Shown piece by piece: positions 17,046-25,320 of a DNA stretch of 64,000 nt. Numbering within the stretch: the first letter of the stretch is position 1; each line of letters opens with the position of its first letter. Below the pieces are notes generated by a model. It saw only the letters and a program-made list of their open reading frames with translations, was not told the DNA's origin and made no database searches. Origin of the DNA: Alistipes sp. (lineage in GTDB: Bacteria; Bacteroidota; Bacteroidia; Bacteroidales; Rikenellaceae); the NCBI GenBank assembly GCA_017398045.1, contig JAFQHI010000005.1, forward strand, positions 38,357 through 102,356, given 5' to 3'. The position numbers and the translations under genes are program-made.

Positions 17046-18188
17046 ATGAAACACCTTTTTCTAACCTTGTGCGCCCTCTGCGCAACCCTTTCGCTCACGG
17101 CCCAGGAGGCCCTGTGGGAAGGGCCACTGCCCCTCTCGCCCGAACAACACGCCGACCGCTCGGTCACCTTCCGCTACACCGCCCCCGAAGCCGAAAAGGT
17201 GGAGCTTTCGGGCGACTTTGCCGCCCAGCCCCTTCCGATGACACGCAATGCGGAGGGCATCTGGGAGGTAACGACCGAACCGCTCGAATCGGAGCTTTAT
17301 ACCTACTCGTTTATGGTGGACGGGGTGCGGGTCATCGACCCCTCGAACGTACACACCGTGCGCGACATCGCCACGGTGAGCAACCTCTTCATCGTTGCCG
17401 GTGAACGCGGTGACCTCTACAGCGTCCTCCAGACCCCGCACGGCACCCTCTCGAAGGTGTGGTATCCCTCGCCCACGCTCGGCATCGAGCGACGCATGAC
17501 CATCTACACCCCGCCCGGGTACGAGGAGGGCAAGGGCCGTTATCCGGTCCTCTACCTGCTGCACGGCATGGGTGGCGACGAGGAGGCATGGCCCGCCTTG
17601 GGTCGCACGGCCCAGATTTTGGACAACCTCATCGCCCAAGGCAAGGCCGAAAAGATGATTGTCGTGATGACCAACGGCAACGCCATCCAGCAGGCCGCCC
17701 CGGGCCATAGTCCGAAGGGGCTTTACAAACCGCAATTCAAACTCCCGAAGACGATGGAGGGTTCGTTCGAGAAGTCGTTTACGGATGTGGTGGCCTACGT
17801 AGATAAACACTACCGCACCATCGCCAAGCGCGAGAAACGCGCCATTGCCGGCCTCTCGATGGGTGGGTTCCACGCCCTGCACATCTCGCGCACGATGCCC
17901 AAGACGTTCGACTACGTGGGTCTCTTCTCGGCTGCTACGATGCGTGGCGAGGGGGAGGCGTTCTACGGCGATATGGACCAAACGCTGGCCGCACAACGCG
18001 ATAACGGATTGAAAATCTACTGGATAGGTTGCGGTACGGAGGATTTTCTGTGGAAGATGAACGCCCAATTCCGCGCCAAACTCGACCAGCTGGAATTCCC
18101 CTACCACTTCCGCGAAAGCGACGGGGGTCACACCTGGCGCAACTGGCGAATCTACCTCACGGAGTTTTCGCAACTGCTCTTCAAATAG
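17046..18188 (+). CDS. Exported CE1-type esterase with N-terminal E-set/CBM48-like domain
   Basis: A 380-aa secreted protein: signal peptide ending near SLTAQ, a beta-sandwich domain (about 30-118) resembling the E-set domain of glycogen-binding and feruloyl-esterase proteins (VTFRYTAPEAEKVELSGDF), then an alpha/beta hydrolase of the esterase D/feruloyl esterase family. Seen are YLLHGMGGDE, the nucleophile elbow GLSMGG (Ser about 271), GCGTEDFL with a likely Asp, and the C-terminal His in DGGHTW. It starts 24 bp after the response regulator, so it may belong to the same operon, and it is closed by a terminator. It probably removes ester substituents from plant polysaccharide feeding the neighbouring locus; the true substrate cannot be read from sequence. 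Confidence 0.88.
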   Translation: MKHLFLTLCALCATLSLTAQEALWEGPLPLSPEQHADRSVTFRYTAPEAEKVELSGDFAAQPLPMTRNAEGIWEVTTEPLESELYTYSFMVDGVRVIDPSNVHTVRDIATVSNLFIVAGERGDLYSVLQTPHGTLSKVWYPSPTLGIERRMTIYTPPGYEEGKGRYPVLYLLHGMGGDEEAWPALGRTAQILDNLIAQGKAEKMIVVMTNGNAIQQAAPGHSPKGLYKPQFKLPKTMEGSFEKSFTDVVAYVDKHYRTIAKREKRAIAGLSMGGFHALHISRTMPKTFDYVGLFSAATMRGEGEAFYGDMDQTLAAQRDNGLKIYWIGCGTEDFLWKMNAQFRAKLDQLEFPYHFRESDGGHTWRNWRIYLTEFSQLLFK

Positions 18189-18217
18189 GCCGCTTTTCAC
18201 CTTACTTTATACGATAA

Positions 18218-18250
18218 GAGCCTTCTTGTTTGCAGGAAGGTTCTTTTTTT
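18218..18250 (+). terminator. Terminator after the esterase gene
   Basis: An 11-bp stem with one mismatch and G-T pairs (18218-18228 with 18233-18243), a TTTG loop, and a run of T bases to 18250. The TTTG loop (18229-18232) doubles as the -33 element of the next promoter. Confidence 0.8.
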
Positions 18251-18259
18251 GTATCTTTG
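18229..18259 (+). promoter_or_regulatory. Promoter of the K+ transporter operon
   Basis: TTTG (18229-18232), 19-bp spacer and TATCTTTG (18252-18259) form a perfect Bacteroidetes promoter. The ATG is 25 bp downstream. Its -33 element is the loop of the upstream terminator. Confidence 0.85.
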
Positions 18260-18283
18260 TCCTTGTCTCCAACCAACACCACG

Positions 18284-20110
18284 ATGAAACACTTTTCCTG
18301 GAAGCCGCTGTGGCCCTCTACGCAGACCCAACGTCGCATCCGTTTTTGGGTGCAGACGCTCTCGTTTATCGTCTCGGTGGTGGTGCTGGGAGCCTTGTTT
18401 ATCGATTACGGCTACACGTTGAAGCCCCACGAGACGGAATATGTCCATGCCATCTACCACTTCGGCAAACTCTTTTACCTGATTCTCTTCTCGGCCACAC
18501 TGCTGTTGCAGGTGCGTCGGCTGCGACGCAAGGCTATCCTTATGACCCTTATCACGGGGTTGGCACTCTACTCGCTCATGCTCCCCCATTGGTTCCCCCT
18601 CTCATCGGCCGAAAGTCCGCTTCGGGGGCTGTGGCACCTGTTCGAGAACACCTATTACGTCGGGGCCATCCTTGGGCTGTTTGCCACCATGGAGCTTTCG
18701 CGGGCCGTGGTCAATTTCATCAACAAACGCACGAATCCCGCCCTGATGCTGGCCGCAGGATTTGCCGTCATCATTGCAATCGGCACCCTGCTGCTGCTCG
18801 TTCCGCGCTCCACCCTGCCCCACATCCACCTCTCGGTGGTCGATGCCCTCTTTGTGGCCACTTCGTCGGTCTGCGTCACGGGACTTTCGCCCGTTGAATT
18901 GGCCACCACCTTCACCCTCGAAGGGCAGACCGTCATCCTGCTCCTGATTCAAATCGGAGGGTTAGGCGTGATGACCATCACGAGCTTTTTCGCCCTCTTT
19001 TTCATGGGCAACACGGGCCTTTACAACCAATTTGCCCTGCGTGATATGCTCTCCTCGGAGACCTTCTCGTCGCTCGTCTCGGCCCTGCTCTACATCCTGG
19101 GCTTCACCTTCGTTATCGAGCTGTGCGGGGCGGCTCTGATTTGGCACAGCATCCACGGCACGCTCGGCTACTCGCTCCATGAAGAGCTGTATTTTTCGCT
19201 CTTTCATGCCGTTTCGGCCTTCTGCAATGCCGGCTTCTCGACCCTCGAAGGAAATCTGGGCAATGAGCTGATTCTCACCGCCCACAACGGATTCTACCTC
19301 TGGATTTCGCTCCTTATCGTCCTGGGCGGTATCGGATTTCCGATTCTGGTCAATTTCAAAAACATCCTCTTCTACCACCTCCGCATGGCGGCCTACCGCC
19401 TCCTCGGCGTGGGACAGAAGCCGATACGCTACCGCCACCTGACGAACATCAACACGAAAATCGTCCTCTTCATCACCGCCCTGCTGCTGGTCGGCGGCAC
19501 CCTCTGGGTAGGCTGCCTGGAGTGGAACGGAGCCTTCCACGGCATGACTACGGGCGAGAAGCTGACCCAATCGCTCTTCAATGCCGTAGCCCCGCGAACG
19601 GCCGGATTCAACAGCGTGGACCTGCGCGAATTTTCGTTTATGACCCTGCTCGGCTACCTCTTCTTGATGTGGGTCGGTGGTGGTTCACAGTCCACGGCGG
19701 GTGGTCTGAAGGTCAACACGCTCGGTGTGGCGTGGGCCAACTTCCTCTCCGTGATACGCGGACGCGAACGGGTCACCCTCTTCGGCCGCGAGATTCCGGC
19801 CGAATCGGTACGCCGCGCCTCGGCCACCATCTTTGCCTCGATGAGCGCGATACTCACGGCCTTCGTGCTGCTCGTCGCCATCGAACCTTCGATTCACCCC
19901 ACGCGACTGCTGTTCGAGACCATCTCGGCCCTCTCGACCGTCGGGTCGTCGTTGGGCGTAACCCCCGAATTGGGCGAGGCGGGCAAACTCATCCTGACGG
20001 GGTTGATGTTCATGGGTCGTGTCGGCCTGATTACCGTGCTGATGAGCCTCCTGCCTGCACGTCCCGCCCCCAAATATCGCCTCCCGAAAGACAACGTAAT
20101 CATCAACTAA
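18284..20110 (+). CDS. TrkH/KtrB-type potassium uptake membrane subunit
   Basis: A 608-aa K+ channel-like transporter. The ATG at 18284 (MKHFSWKP) is preferred over an upstream in-frame codon because the promoter -7 element ends at 18259. Extra N-terminal hydrophobic segments (about 25-160) precede the four TrkH repeats. The selectivity-filter loops are visible: SVCVTGLSP, AFCNAGFST, RTAGFNSVD and STVGSSLGV, each with the key Gly. A QIGGLGVMT segment is also family-typical. The RCK protein gene follows after 13 bp. The pair would import K+ coupled to Na+ or H+; with a small RCK partner it is closer to the Ktr type. Confidence 0.93.
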   Translation: MKHFSWKPLWPSTQTQRRIRFWVQTLSFIVSVVVLGALFIDYGYTLKPHETEYVHAIYHFGKLFYLILFSATLLLQVRRLRRKAILMTLITGLALYSLMLPHWFPLSSAESPLRGLWHLFENTYYVGAILGLFATMELSRAVVNFINKRTNPALMLAAGFAVIIAIGTLLLLVPRSTLPHIHLSVVDALFVATSSVCVTGLSPVELATTFTLEGQTVILLLIQIGGLGVMTITSFFALFFMGNTGLYNQFALRDMLSSETFSSLVSALLYILGFTFVIELCGAALIWHSIHGTLGYSLHEELYFSLFHAVSAFCNAGFSTLEGNLGNELILTAHNGFYLWISLLIVLGGIGFPILVNFKNILFYHLRMAAYRLLGVGQKPIRYRHLTNINTKIVLFITALLLVGGTLWVGCLEWNGAFHGMTTGEKLTQSLFNAVAPRTAGFNSVDLREFSFMTLLGYLFLMWVGGGSQSTAGGLKVNTLGVAWANFLSVIRGRERVTLFGREIPAESVRRASATIFASMSAILTAFVLLVAIEPSIHPTRLLFETISALSTVGSSLGVTPELGEAGKLILTGLMFMGRVGLITVLMSLLPARPAPKYRLPKDNVIIN

Positions 20111-20123
20111 CACCCTTATAGGT

Positions 20124-20543
20124 ATGAAATATTTAGTCATTGGATTGGGTAACTTCGGCAAAACGCTGGCCGAGGAGCTGACCGAGCAAGGCAACGATGT
20201 GATTGGCATCGACCTGAACGAACACCGCATCGAAGAGGTCAAAAATCGCATTGCGGTGGCCTATATCCTCGATGCCACCGAGAAGGCGGCCCTCAAGGCC
20301 CTTCCGTTGGACGATATCGACTGCGCCATCGTGGCCATCGGCCAGAGCATGGATGCTTCGCTGCGTGCCGTGGCGGCACTCAAAGAGCTGGGTGTAAGAC
20401 AGATTTATGCCCGCGCCCTCGACGCAACGCACCAATCCATCCTTGCCGCCATGTCGATTCGTCGCATCTTCATTCCCGAGAGCTATGCGGCCCGCGCCTT
20501 TGCCCGCAAACTCGGCAACAACGAAGAGGCCGAATTGTTATAA
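20124..20543 (+). CDS. Short KtrA/TrkA-type RCK_N regulatory protein
   Basis: A 139-aa cytosolic regulator of the upstream K+ transporter. It has a Rossmann nucleotide-binding fold: GLGNFGKTLA (Gly motif about 7-12), an acidic residue at the end of strand 2 (GIDLNEHR), DATEKAAL, and VAIGQSMDAS. KtrA proteins are usually about 220 aa with a second RCK_C domain; here the reading frame stops after the RCK_N domain. Only about 50 bp separate the stop from the purC promoter, so no coding remnant of an RCK_C domain is left. It is either a naturally minimal RCK protein or an old truncation. Confidence 0.88.
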   Translation: MKYLVIGLGNFGKTLAEELTEQGNDVIGIDLNEHRIEEVKNRIAVAYILDATEKAALKALPLDDIDCAIVAIGQSMDASLRAVAALKELGVRQIYARALDATHQSILAAMSIRRIFIPESYAARAFARKLGNNEEAELL

Positions 20544-20595
20544 CGCCCGCCTAAAAATTTATGCCGTGAGCGGCTCGTTGCGCCGAATTTTTCAC

Positions 20596-20603
20596 TATCT
20601 TTG
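20596..20603 (+). promoter_or_regulatory. -7 element of the purC promoter
   Basis: TATCTTTG at 20596-20603, 51 bp upstream of the purC ATG. No good TTTG is seen at the usual 19-21 bp further upstream, so the promoter is only half supported. Confidence 0.5.
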
Positions 20604-20654
20604 CGCGGCAACAGTCCCCAAAAAAGAACAATCAAACAAAAACAAGATACCCAA

Positions 20655-21599
20655 ATGGAAGCTATCGTAAAGACCAATTTCAACCTGCCGGGTCAGCAGG
20701 ACCACTATGTAGGTAAGGTGCGTGATGTCTATTCAATCGAGGGCGACTACCTCGTGATGGTCGTTTCGGACCGCATCTCGGCCTTTGATGTTGTACTGCC
20801 GAAGGGCATCCCCTTCAAGGGTCAGGTATTGAACCAAATCGCAGCCAAATTTCTCGATGCCACGTCGGATATTCTGCCCAACTGGAAGATTGCCGTACCC
20901 GACCCGATGGTAACCGTAGGCCATAAGTGCGAGCCGTTCAAGGTCGAAATGGTGATTCGCGGCTACCTCTCGGGCCACGCATGGCGCGAGTATAAGGCCG
21001 GCAAGCGCACCATCTGCGGTGTCGAAATGCCCGAGGGCATGGTCGAGAACCAGAAGTTCCCCACCCCGATTATCACCCCGACGACGAAGGCTGCCGAGGG
21101 TCACGACGAGGATATCTCGAAGGAGGAGATTATCGCCCAGGGTATCGTGAGCCGCGAGGATTACGAGCAGTTGGAGGCCTACACGCGCGCCATCTTCAAG
21201 CGCGGTACGGAGATTGCCGCCAAGATGGGGCTGATTCTGGTCGATACGAAGTATGAGTTCGGCAAGAAGAACGGCGTGATTTACCTCATGGACGAGATTC
21301 ACACCCCCGATTCGTCGCGCTATTTCTACGCCGAGGGCTACGAGGAGCGTCTGGCAAAGGGCGAGAAGCAGAAGCAGCTCTCGAAGGAGTTCGTGCGCGA
21401 GTGGCTGATGGCCAACGGTTTCCAGGGTCTGGAGGGCCAGCAGGTCCCCGAAATGACCCCCGAGATTGTTGAGAGCATCACCGACCGCTACATCGAGTTG
21501 TATGAAAACATCACGGGCGAGAAGTTCATGAAGGCCGAGGGTGACAACATCGAGGAGCGCATCGAGAAGAATGTCACCGAGTGGCTCAACAAGCTCTAA
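20655..21599 (+). CDS. purC: Phosphoribosylaminoimidazole-succinocarboxamide synthase
   Basis: A 314-aa SAICAR synthase, the purine pathway enzyme that joins CAIR and aspartate using ATP. Signatures: GKVRDVY near the start, [14 protein letters not shown], the RGYLSGHAW motif, and [13 protein letters not shown]. It is of the longer type common in Bacteroidetes and eukaryotes (about 300 aa rather than about 240). The ATG at 20655 begins MEAIVKTNF; in-frame codons further upstream overlap the promoter. It stands alone with its own promoter and a strong terminator, not in a pur operon. Confidence 0.97.
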   Translation: MEAIVKTNFNLPGQQDHYVGKVRDVYSIEGDYLVMVVSDRISAFDVVLPKGIPFKGQVLNQIAAKFLDATSDILPNWKIAVPDPMVTVGHKCEPFKVEMVIRGYLSGHAWREYKAGKRTICGVEMPEGMVENQKFPTPIITPTTKAAEGHDEDISKEEIIAQGIVSREDYEQLEAYTRAIFKRGTEIAAKMGLILVDTKYEFGKKNGVIYLMDEIHTPDSSRYFYAEGYEERLAKGEKQKQLSKEFVREWLMANGFQGLEGQQVPEMTPEIVESITDRYIELYENITGEKFMKAEGDNIEERIEKNVTEWLNKL

Positions 21600-21623
21600 A
21601 TCCGCACAAACGCAACCAGTTGA

Positions 21624-21654
21624 AAAGCCACTCCAACAATGGGGTGGCTTTTTT
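21624..21654 (+). terminator. Terminator after purC
   Basis: AAAAGCCACTCC and GGGGTGGCTTTTTT pair around an AACAAT loop and end in T bases. It finishes only 10 bp before the ATG of the next gene. Confidence 0.85.
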
Positions 21655-21663
21655 GAACGCACC

Positions 21664-22662
21664 ATGAACCGCCACGACCTTTTCAAACGCGCCATCGCCC
21701 TCTTTCGAGCCGGCACGGAACACGACCGCGAGGCCGTTTCCTTGCTGCATCGGGCCATGTGCGGTTTTCAGGTACACCCCGCCATACCCGCTTGGATAGG
21801 TTGGGCGCACAAGAACGGGCGCGGTGTACCGAAAGATGCTTACACCGCGCTGATGTGGTATCGCAGGGCGGTGAAAGCACTACGCTACAACGACCCGAAC
21901 GAGGCGTGGATTAAGGAGCGCGTACAACGCCTCGAGGCGCAGAATCCGCAGCCGCAACCCACCCCTAACGAGGTGCATGAGTGGGGATTGGGGCGCGTGA
22001 AAATCAAACGGGGCAAGCAGTACGGCTACCGCCTGCACGACACATACGCCGAAGTTACGCTCACCGAGGTGCCGATGTACGATGAGGCCCTCGTTCGCCT
22101 ATGGAAACTACTCGAAGAGCGCGAAGCGAGGCGCGAAAAGGACCTTTTACCCGCCCTCCTGGATGAAAACCTCAAGCGCGACTACCCCCTCTTCGAACTC
22201 CGCATCGAGCGCGGTCGCGGAGAGCAGTTCAGCCACCGCAAGGAGGGTATCCGCTACACGCTTATCACACCCCACGCCACCCGCTTCGAGGAGCGCATCA
22301 CGCGCGAAGCAATCATCCGCCACGGCTTGCGCCTGATGAAGATGGCGGCCGAGGAGTATCTTCCCAAGCGGCTGAAGGAGCTGTCGGAGCGCGTCGGACT
22401 CGGCTACGCGCATTGCCACATCTCACACGGAAACAAAACACTCGGAAGCTTCTACTATAAAAGCAAAGATATCGACCTCTCCTATCACCTCCTAAAACGC
22501 ACACCAATTCAGGTTGATGCAGTCATCATCCACGAGTTGTGCCACGGGGTCGAGTTCAACCACTACAACGAATTTCATTACACCATGGAGCGATACGGAG
22601 GTGCGGCAATTGCTCATGCCGACCGCCACCTCTACGACCACCACGTCCCGACCGAGATTTAA
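21664..22662 (+). CDS. YgjP-like (DUF45) metallopeptidase-domain protein with N-terminal Sel1-like region
   Basis: A 332-aa protein. Residues about 1-75 resemble Sel1/TPR repeats (AWIGWAHKNGRGVPKDAYTA style). The C-terminal half is a YgjP-like zinc-dependent peptidase domain: SERVGLGYAH, GSFYYKSKDIDLSYHLLK, and the zinc motif HELCH (about 295-299), with a later His-rich NHYNEFHYTM. YgjP-like proteins are widespread, and their substrates are poorly known. The usual YgjP domain stands alone or with restriction genes; here no such neighbours exist. The ATG lies 10 bp after the purC terminator and no promoter is visible, so expression depends on read-through or an unrecognised promoter. Confidence 0.75.
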   Translation: MNRHDLFKRAIALFRAGTEHDREAVSLLHRAMCGFQVHPAIPAWIGWAHKNGRGVPKDAYTALMWYRRAVKALRYNDPNEAWIKERVQRLEAQNPQPQPTPNEVHEWGLGRVKIKRGKQYGYRLHDTYAEVTLTEVPMYDEALVRLWKLLEEREARREKDLLPALLDENLKRDYPLFELRIERGRGEQFSHRKEGIRYTLITPHATRFEERITREAIIRHGLRLMKMAAEEYLPKRLKELSERVGLGYAHCHISHGNKTLGSFYYKSKDIDLSYHLLKRTPIQVDAVIIHELCHGVEFNHYNEFHYTMERYGGAAIAHADRHLYDHHVPTEI

Positions 22663-22737
22663 GGGCCTCGCAACCAATGTATATCCGGGCGCATCGAGGA
22701 ATAATTGAATAAAAAGAACGAAAAAGCGGAGCAAGAT

Positions 22738-22768
22738 TTTGTTTTTTCAAAATTCGTTTCTATCTTTG
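22738..22768 (+). promoter_or_regulatory. Promoter of tRNA-Leu
   Basis: TTTG (22738-22741), 19-bp spacer and TATCTTTG (22761-22768), 27 bp before the mature tRNA 5' end. Confidence 0.85.
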
Positions 22769-22795
22769 CCATCCCGATTCAACGATTATCGGCCT

Positions 22796-22879
22796 GCCCG
22801 GATGGCGGAATCGGTAGACGCGTTGGTCTCAAACACCAATGTCAGCAATGACGTGCCGGTTCGACCCCGGCTCCGGGTA
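22796..22879 (+). tRNA. tRNA-Leu (anticodon CAA)
   Basis: An 84-nt class II tRNA. The acceptor strands GCCCGGA and TCCGGGT pair (with G-U at the first position). The anticodon loop CTCAAAC between TTGGT-like and ACCAA arms gives anticodon CAA. A long variable arm (GTCAGCAATGAC) and the TTCGACC T-loop are present. CCA is not encoded. A terminator follows directly. The last 20 nt plus the terminator are duplicated about 300 bp downstream. Confidence 0.95.
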
Positions 22880-22915
22880 CGAAAGAGAGAAACTTTGGTT
22901 TCTCTCTTTTTTTGT
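22860..22915 (+). repeat. Direct repeat copy 1: tRNA-Leu 3' end plus terminator (56 bp)
   Basis: This 56-bp segment covers the T-arm and acceptor 3' strand of tRNA-Leu and its terminator. An identical copy lies at 23158-23213. Duplication of a tRNA 3' end is the usual mark of an attachment site used by integrating elements. Confidence 0.85.
22884..22913 (+). terminator. Terminator of tRNA-Leu
   Basis: GAGAGAAAC (22885-22893), TTTG loop, GTTTCTCTC (22898-22906) and seven T bases. A perfect copy is present in the second direct repeat. Confidence 0.9.
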
Positions 22916-23157
22916 ATTTTATGGTCGTTGGCGAGGGACTTCGTCCTCCCGCTGATGTGATTGGCTTCTTATGCGTGCAAGCCCGCCAGACGCCAATCAC
23001 ATCAGCGTTTGCCTACGGCAAGCTCGCCACATCCGAACTAATTCGCAAAGTCGCGGCACTCACTCAATAAGGCGGTTGCGCGGACATATAACCTTGATTG
23101 CTCGACCTTCGGTCTGCGCTTGATGGTGTCCGCGCGAGTTCGCAACAAGTTGCGACC
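22916..23157. other. Structured non-coding segment between the tRNA-Leu direct repeats
   Basis: No plausible gene is seen. The 242 bp is packed with inverted repeats: a 16-bp perfect pair (22950-22965 with 22992-23007), an outer TGGCGAG/CTCGCCA pair (22929-22935 with 23022-23028), and short triloop hairpins such as GGACttcGTCC, GCCtacGGC, GACCttcGGTC and GCAACaagTTGC. GCGGACA (about 23077) pairs with TGTCCGC (about 23126). It may be a small non-autonomous element or its remnant, or the DNA form of a folded RNA. Confidence 0.5.
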
Positions 23158-23213
23158 TTCGACCCCGGCTCCGGGTACGAAAGAGAGAAACTTTGGTTTC
23201 TCTCTTTTTTTGT
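23158..23213 (+). repeat. Direct repeat copy 2: partial tRNA-Leu 3' end plus terminator (56 bp)
   Basis: Identical over 56 bp to 22860-22915. It contains only the 3' fifth of a tRNA, so it cannot make a tRNA. It is followed at once by an inverted match, CCGGAGCCGGGGTC (23216-23229), complementary to its own GACCCCGGCTCCGG. Confidence 0.85.
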
Positions 23214-23450
23214 GTCCGGAGCCGGGGTCGCAGCTTCGGTGGCGTCTCGGCAAACAAACTGTCGCCCATGAAATGTGCAGCGTTGCGTTGCAACCACGGG
23301 AGATTGTTTGAGCTAAGTTGCTCAAACAAGTTTGGCATCTGACCTCAAACAATCCCCCTTAAACCTACGGTTTTGCTGCACATTCCCCGGGCTATCGTGT
23401 CTGCACTCGACTGCTGCGAACCTTCGACACCCGCTGTTTAACCAATAGTC
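23214..23450. other. Non-coding hairpin-rich region upstream of the SulP gene
   Basis: No gene is supported. Hairpins include TTGTTTGAG...CTCAAACAA (near 23306-23330) with a further CTCAAACAATC downstream (about 23344), and CGTTGCgttGCAACC. Base composition and style continue those of the segment between the direct repeats. Confidence 0.4.
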
Positions 23451-23490
23451 CCTTTAGTTACCTTTAGCAACCTTTAATCACCTTTAGCCC
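23451..23490. repeat. 10-bp periodic array, CTTTAG(N)4, four units
   Basis: Four consecutive 10-bp units, CTTTAGTTAC, CTTTAGCAAC, CTTTAATCAC and CTTTAGCCCC. Same family as the arrays near 28.8, 33.1, 35.8 and 51.3 kb, but with only one arm. Confidence 0.8.
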
Positions 23491-23531
23491 CCATAAAAAA
23501 ACCTTCCCCTCCTTTAATTCGTCGGTCTTCT

Positions 23532-23562
23532 TTTGAATTTTAAATTAAAATTCATACCTTCG
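23532..23562 (+). promoter_or_regulatory. Predicted promoter of the SulP gene
   Basis: TTTG (23532-23535), 19-bp spacer, TACCTTCG (23555-23562, one mismatch), 43 bp before the ATG. Confidence 0.6.
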
Positions 23563-23605
23563 CGGCTGAAAGTTAGGTTAATAAAAAATTTTAATTTCTG
23601 CATTC

Positions 23606-25300
23606 ATGAATTTGCGCAATGCTATCGACTTCCAACCCAAACTTTTGAGTTGTCTGAAACATTACAACAAAGAGACCTTTTCGCGCGATGTAATGGCCGG
23701 CATCATCGTCGGCATCGTTGCCATTCCGCTCGCCATTGCCTTCGGTATCGCCTCGGGCGTAGGTCCCACGGAGGGTCTTGTAACGGCTATCATTGCCGGC
23801 CTTTTAATCTCCATTTTCGGAGGTTCGAAGGTGCAGATTGGCGGCCCCACAGGTGCCTTTATCGTCATCATCTACGGCATCATCCAACAATTCGGACTGG
23901 GCGGCTTGGCCATTGCGACCATCATGGCGGGTATCATCCTCATTATCATGGGTCTCTGCAAGCTCGGCACGATTATTAAGTTCATGCCCTACCCCATCAT
24001 CATCGGCTTCACGGGCGGTATTGCCATCACGATTTTCTCGACCCAGATGAACGACCTCTTCGGTCTGGGGCTTTCGGACGTGCCGGCCAACTTTATCGAC
24101 AAGTGGATTTGCTATTTCCAGCACCTGAACCAAATCAACTGGTGGGCCTTCGGTGTGGGTATTTTGAGTATTCTGATTATCTGCTACACCCCGAAAATCT
24201 CGAAGAAGATTCCCGGTTCGCTGGCTGCCATCGTGCTGATGACGCTTATCTGCTGGCTCTTAAAGCAGTTTGCCGGTGTCGATTCGATTAAGACGATTGG
24301 CGATTTGTACGAGTTGCCGTCGGGTCTGCCCTCGCTCACGATGCCCGATTTGAGCGCATTGACCTCCTTCGAGTCGATTCAGCAACTCCTCCCCGTTGCC
24401 TTCACGATTGCCATGCTGGGTGCCATCGAGTCGCTGCTGTCGGCCATGGTGGCCGATGGTGTGATTGGCGACCGCCACAACTCGAACACCGAGCTGATTG
24501 GTCAGGGTATTGCCAACGTGGTGGTTCCCTTCTTTGGCGGTATTCCCGCCACGGGTGCCATTGCCCGCACGATGGCCAACATCAACAACGGAGGTCGCAC
24601 GCCGATTGCCGGTGTCGTACATACGGTGGTGCTGCTGATGGTGTTGCTCTTCCTGGGCGGTCTGGTGGGTGCAATTCCGATGCCCTGCCTGGCCGGTGTG
24701 CTGATTATGGTCTCCTACAACATGAGCGGCTGGCGCACGATTCGCTCGATGTGCCGTCAGGAGAAATCGAACGTGCTGGTACTCTTTACGACCCTCTTCC
24801 TGACGGTTATCTTCGACCTGACGATTGCCATCGAGGTGGGTCTGGTAATGGCCATCGTACTCTTCATGAAGCGTATCATGGAGAACACCCATATCTCGGT
24901 GCTGCACAACGAGTTGGAGGTACACCACGACGGTGAGCGCGACGAGCGTCTGACCATCCCCGCCCACACCGAGGTCTATGAGATTGACGGTCCCTTCTTC
25001 TTCGGTATTGCCACCAAGTTCGAGGAGATGGCCCGTATGCGCGATGCCGAGCCGATTCGCATCGTGCGTATGCGCAAGGTGTCGTTCATCGATGCCACGG
25101 GTCTGCACAACCTCGAAATCTTCGTCACCGCCTCCCTGCAACAGGGCCAGAAGGTGATTCTTTCGGGCGTCAACGAGTCGGTTTATCGCGAAATCGAGCG
25201 TGGCGGCATCGTGGAGATGGTGGGCAAGGAGAATGTCTTGGACCACATCCACAAGGCCATCAAACGTGCCGAGGAGTTGTCGAAGGAGTACGACCAATAG
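23606..25300 (+). CDS. SulP-family anion transporter with STAS domain
   Basis: A 564-aa SLC26/SulP inner-membrane transporter. The N-terminal region has the family pattern DVMAGIIVGIVAIPLAIAFG and a QIGGPTGAF segment in transmembrane helix 3; about 12-14 hydrophobic segments reach to about 430. A C-terminal STAS domain (about 445-555) includes RMRKVSFIDATGLHNLE, the conserved loop of anti-sigma-antagonist folds. Members carry sulfate, bicarbonate or other anions; no neighbour (carbonic anhydrase, cys genes) fixes the substrate. Single gene with its own promoter and a strong terminator. Confidence 0.93.
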   Translation: MNLRNAIDFQPKLLSCLKHYNKETFSRDVMAGIIVGIVAIPLAIAFGIASGVGPTEGLVTAIIAGLLISIFGGSKVQIGGPTGAFIVIIYGIIQQFGLGGLAIATIMAGIILIIMGLCKLGTIIKFMPYPIIIGFTGGIAITIFSTQMNDLFGLGLSDVPANFIDKWICYFQHLNQINWWAFGVGILSILIICYTPKISKKIPGSLAAIVLMTLICWLLKQFAGVDSIKTIGDLYELPSGLPSLTMPDLSALTSFESIQQLLPVAFTIAMLGAIESLLSAMVADGVIGDRHNSNTELIGQGIANVVVPFFGGIPATGAIARTMANINNGGRTPIAGVVHTVVLLMVLLFLGGLVGAIPMPCLAGVLIMVSYNMSGWRTIRSMCRQEKSNVLVLFTTLFLTVIFDLTIAIEVGLVMAIVLFMKRIMENTHISVLHNELEVHHDGERDERLTIPAHTEVYEIDGPFFFGIATKFEEMARMRDAEPIRIVRMRKVSFIDATGLHNLEIFVTASLQQGQKVILSGVNESVYREIERGGIVEMVGKENVLDHIHKAIKRAEELSKEYDQ

Positions 25301-25320
25301 ACACAAAACGATATTCCACG

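Noticed and set aside
23120-23311. Short open frames in the region after tRNA-Leu
   Set aside because: They cross the tRNA duplicate and hairpins on both strands; no start signals or protein likeness.
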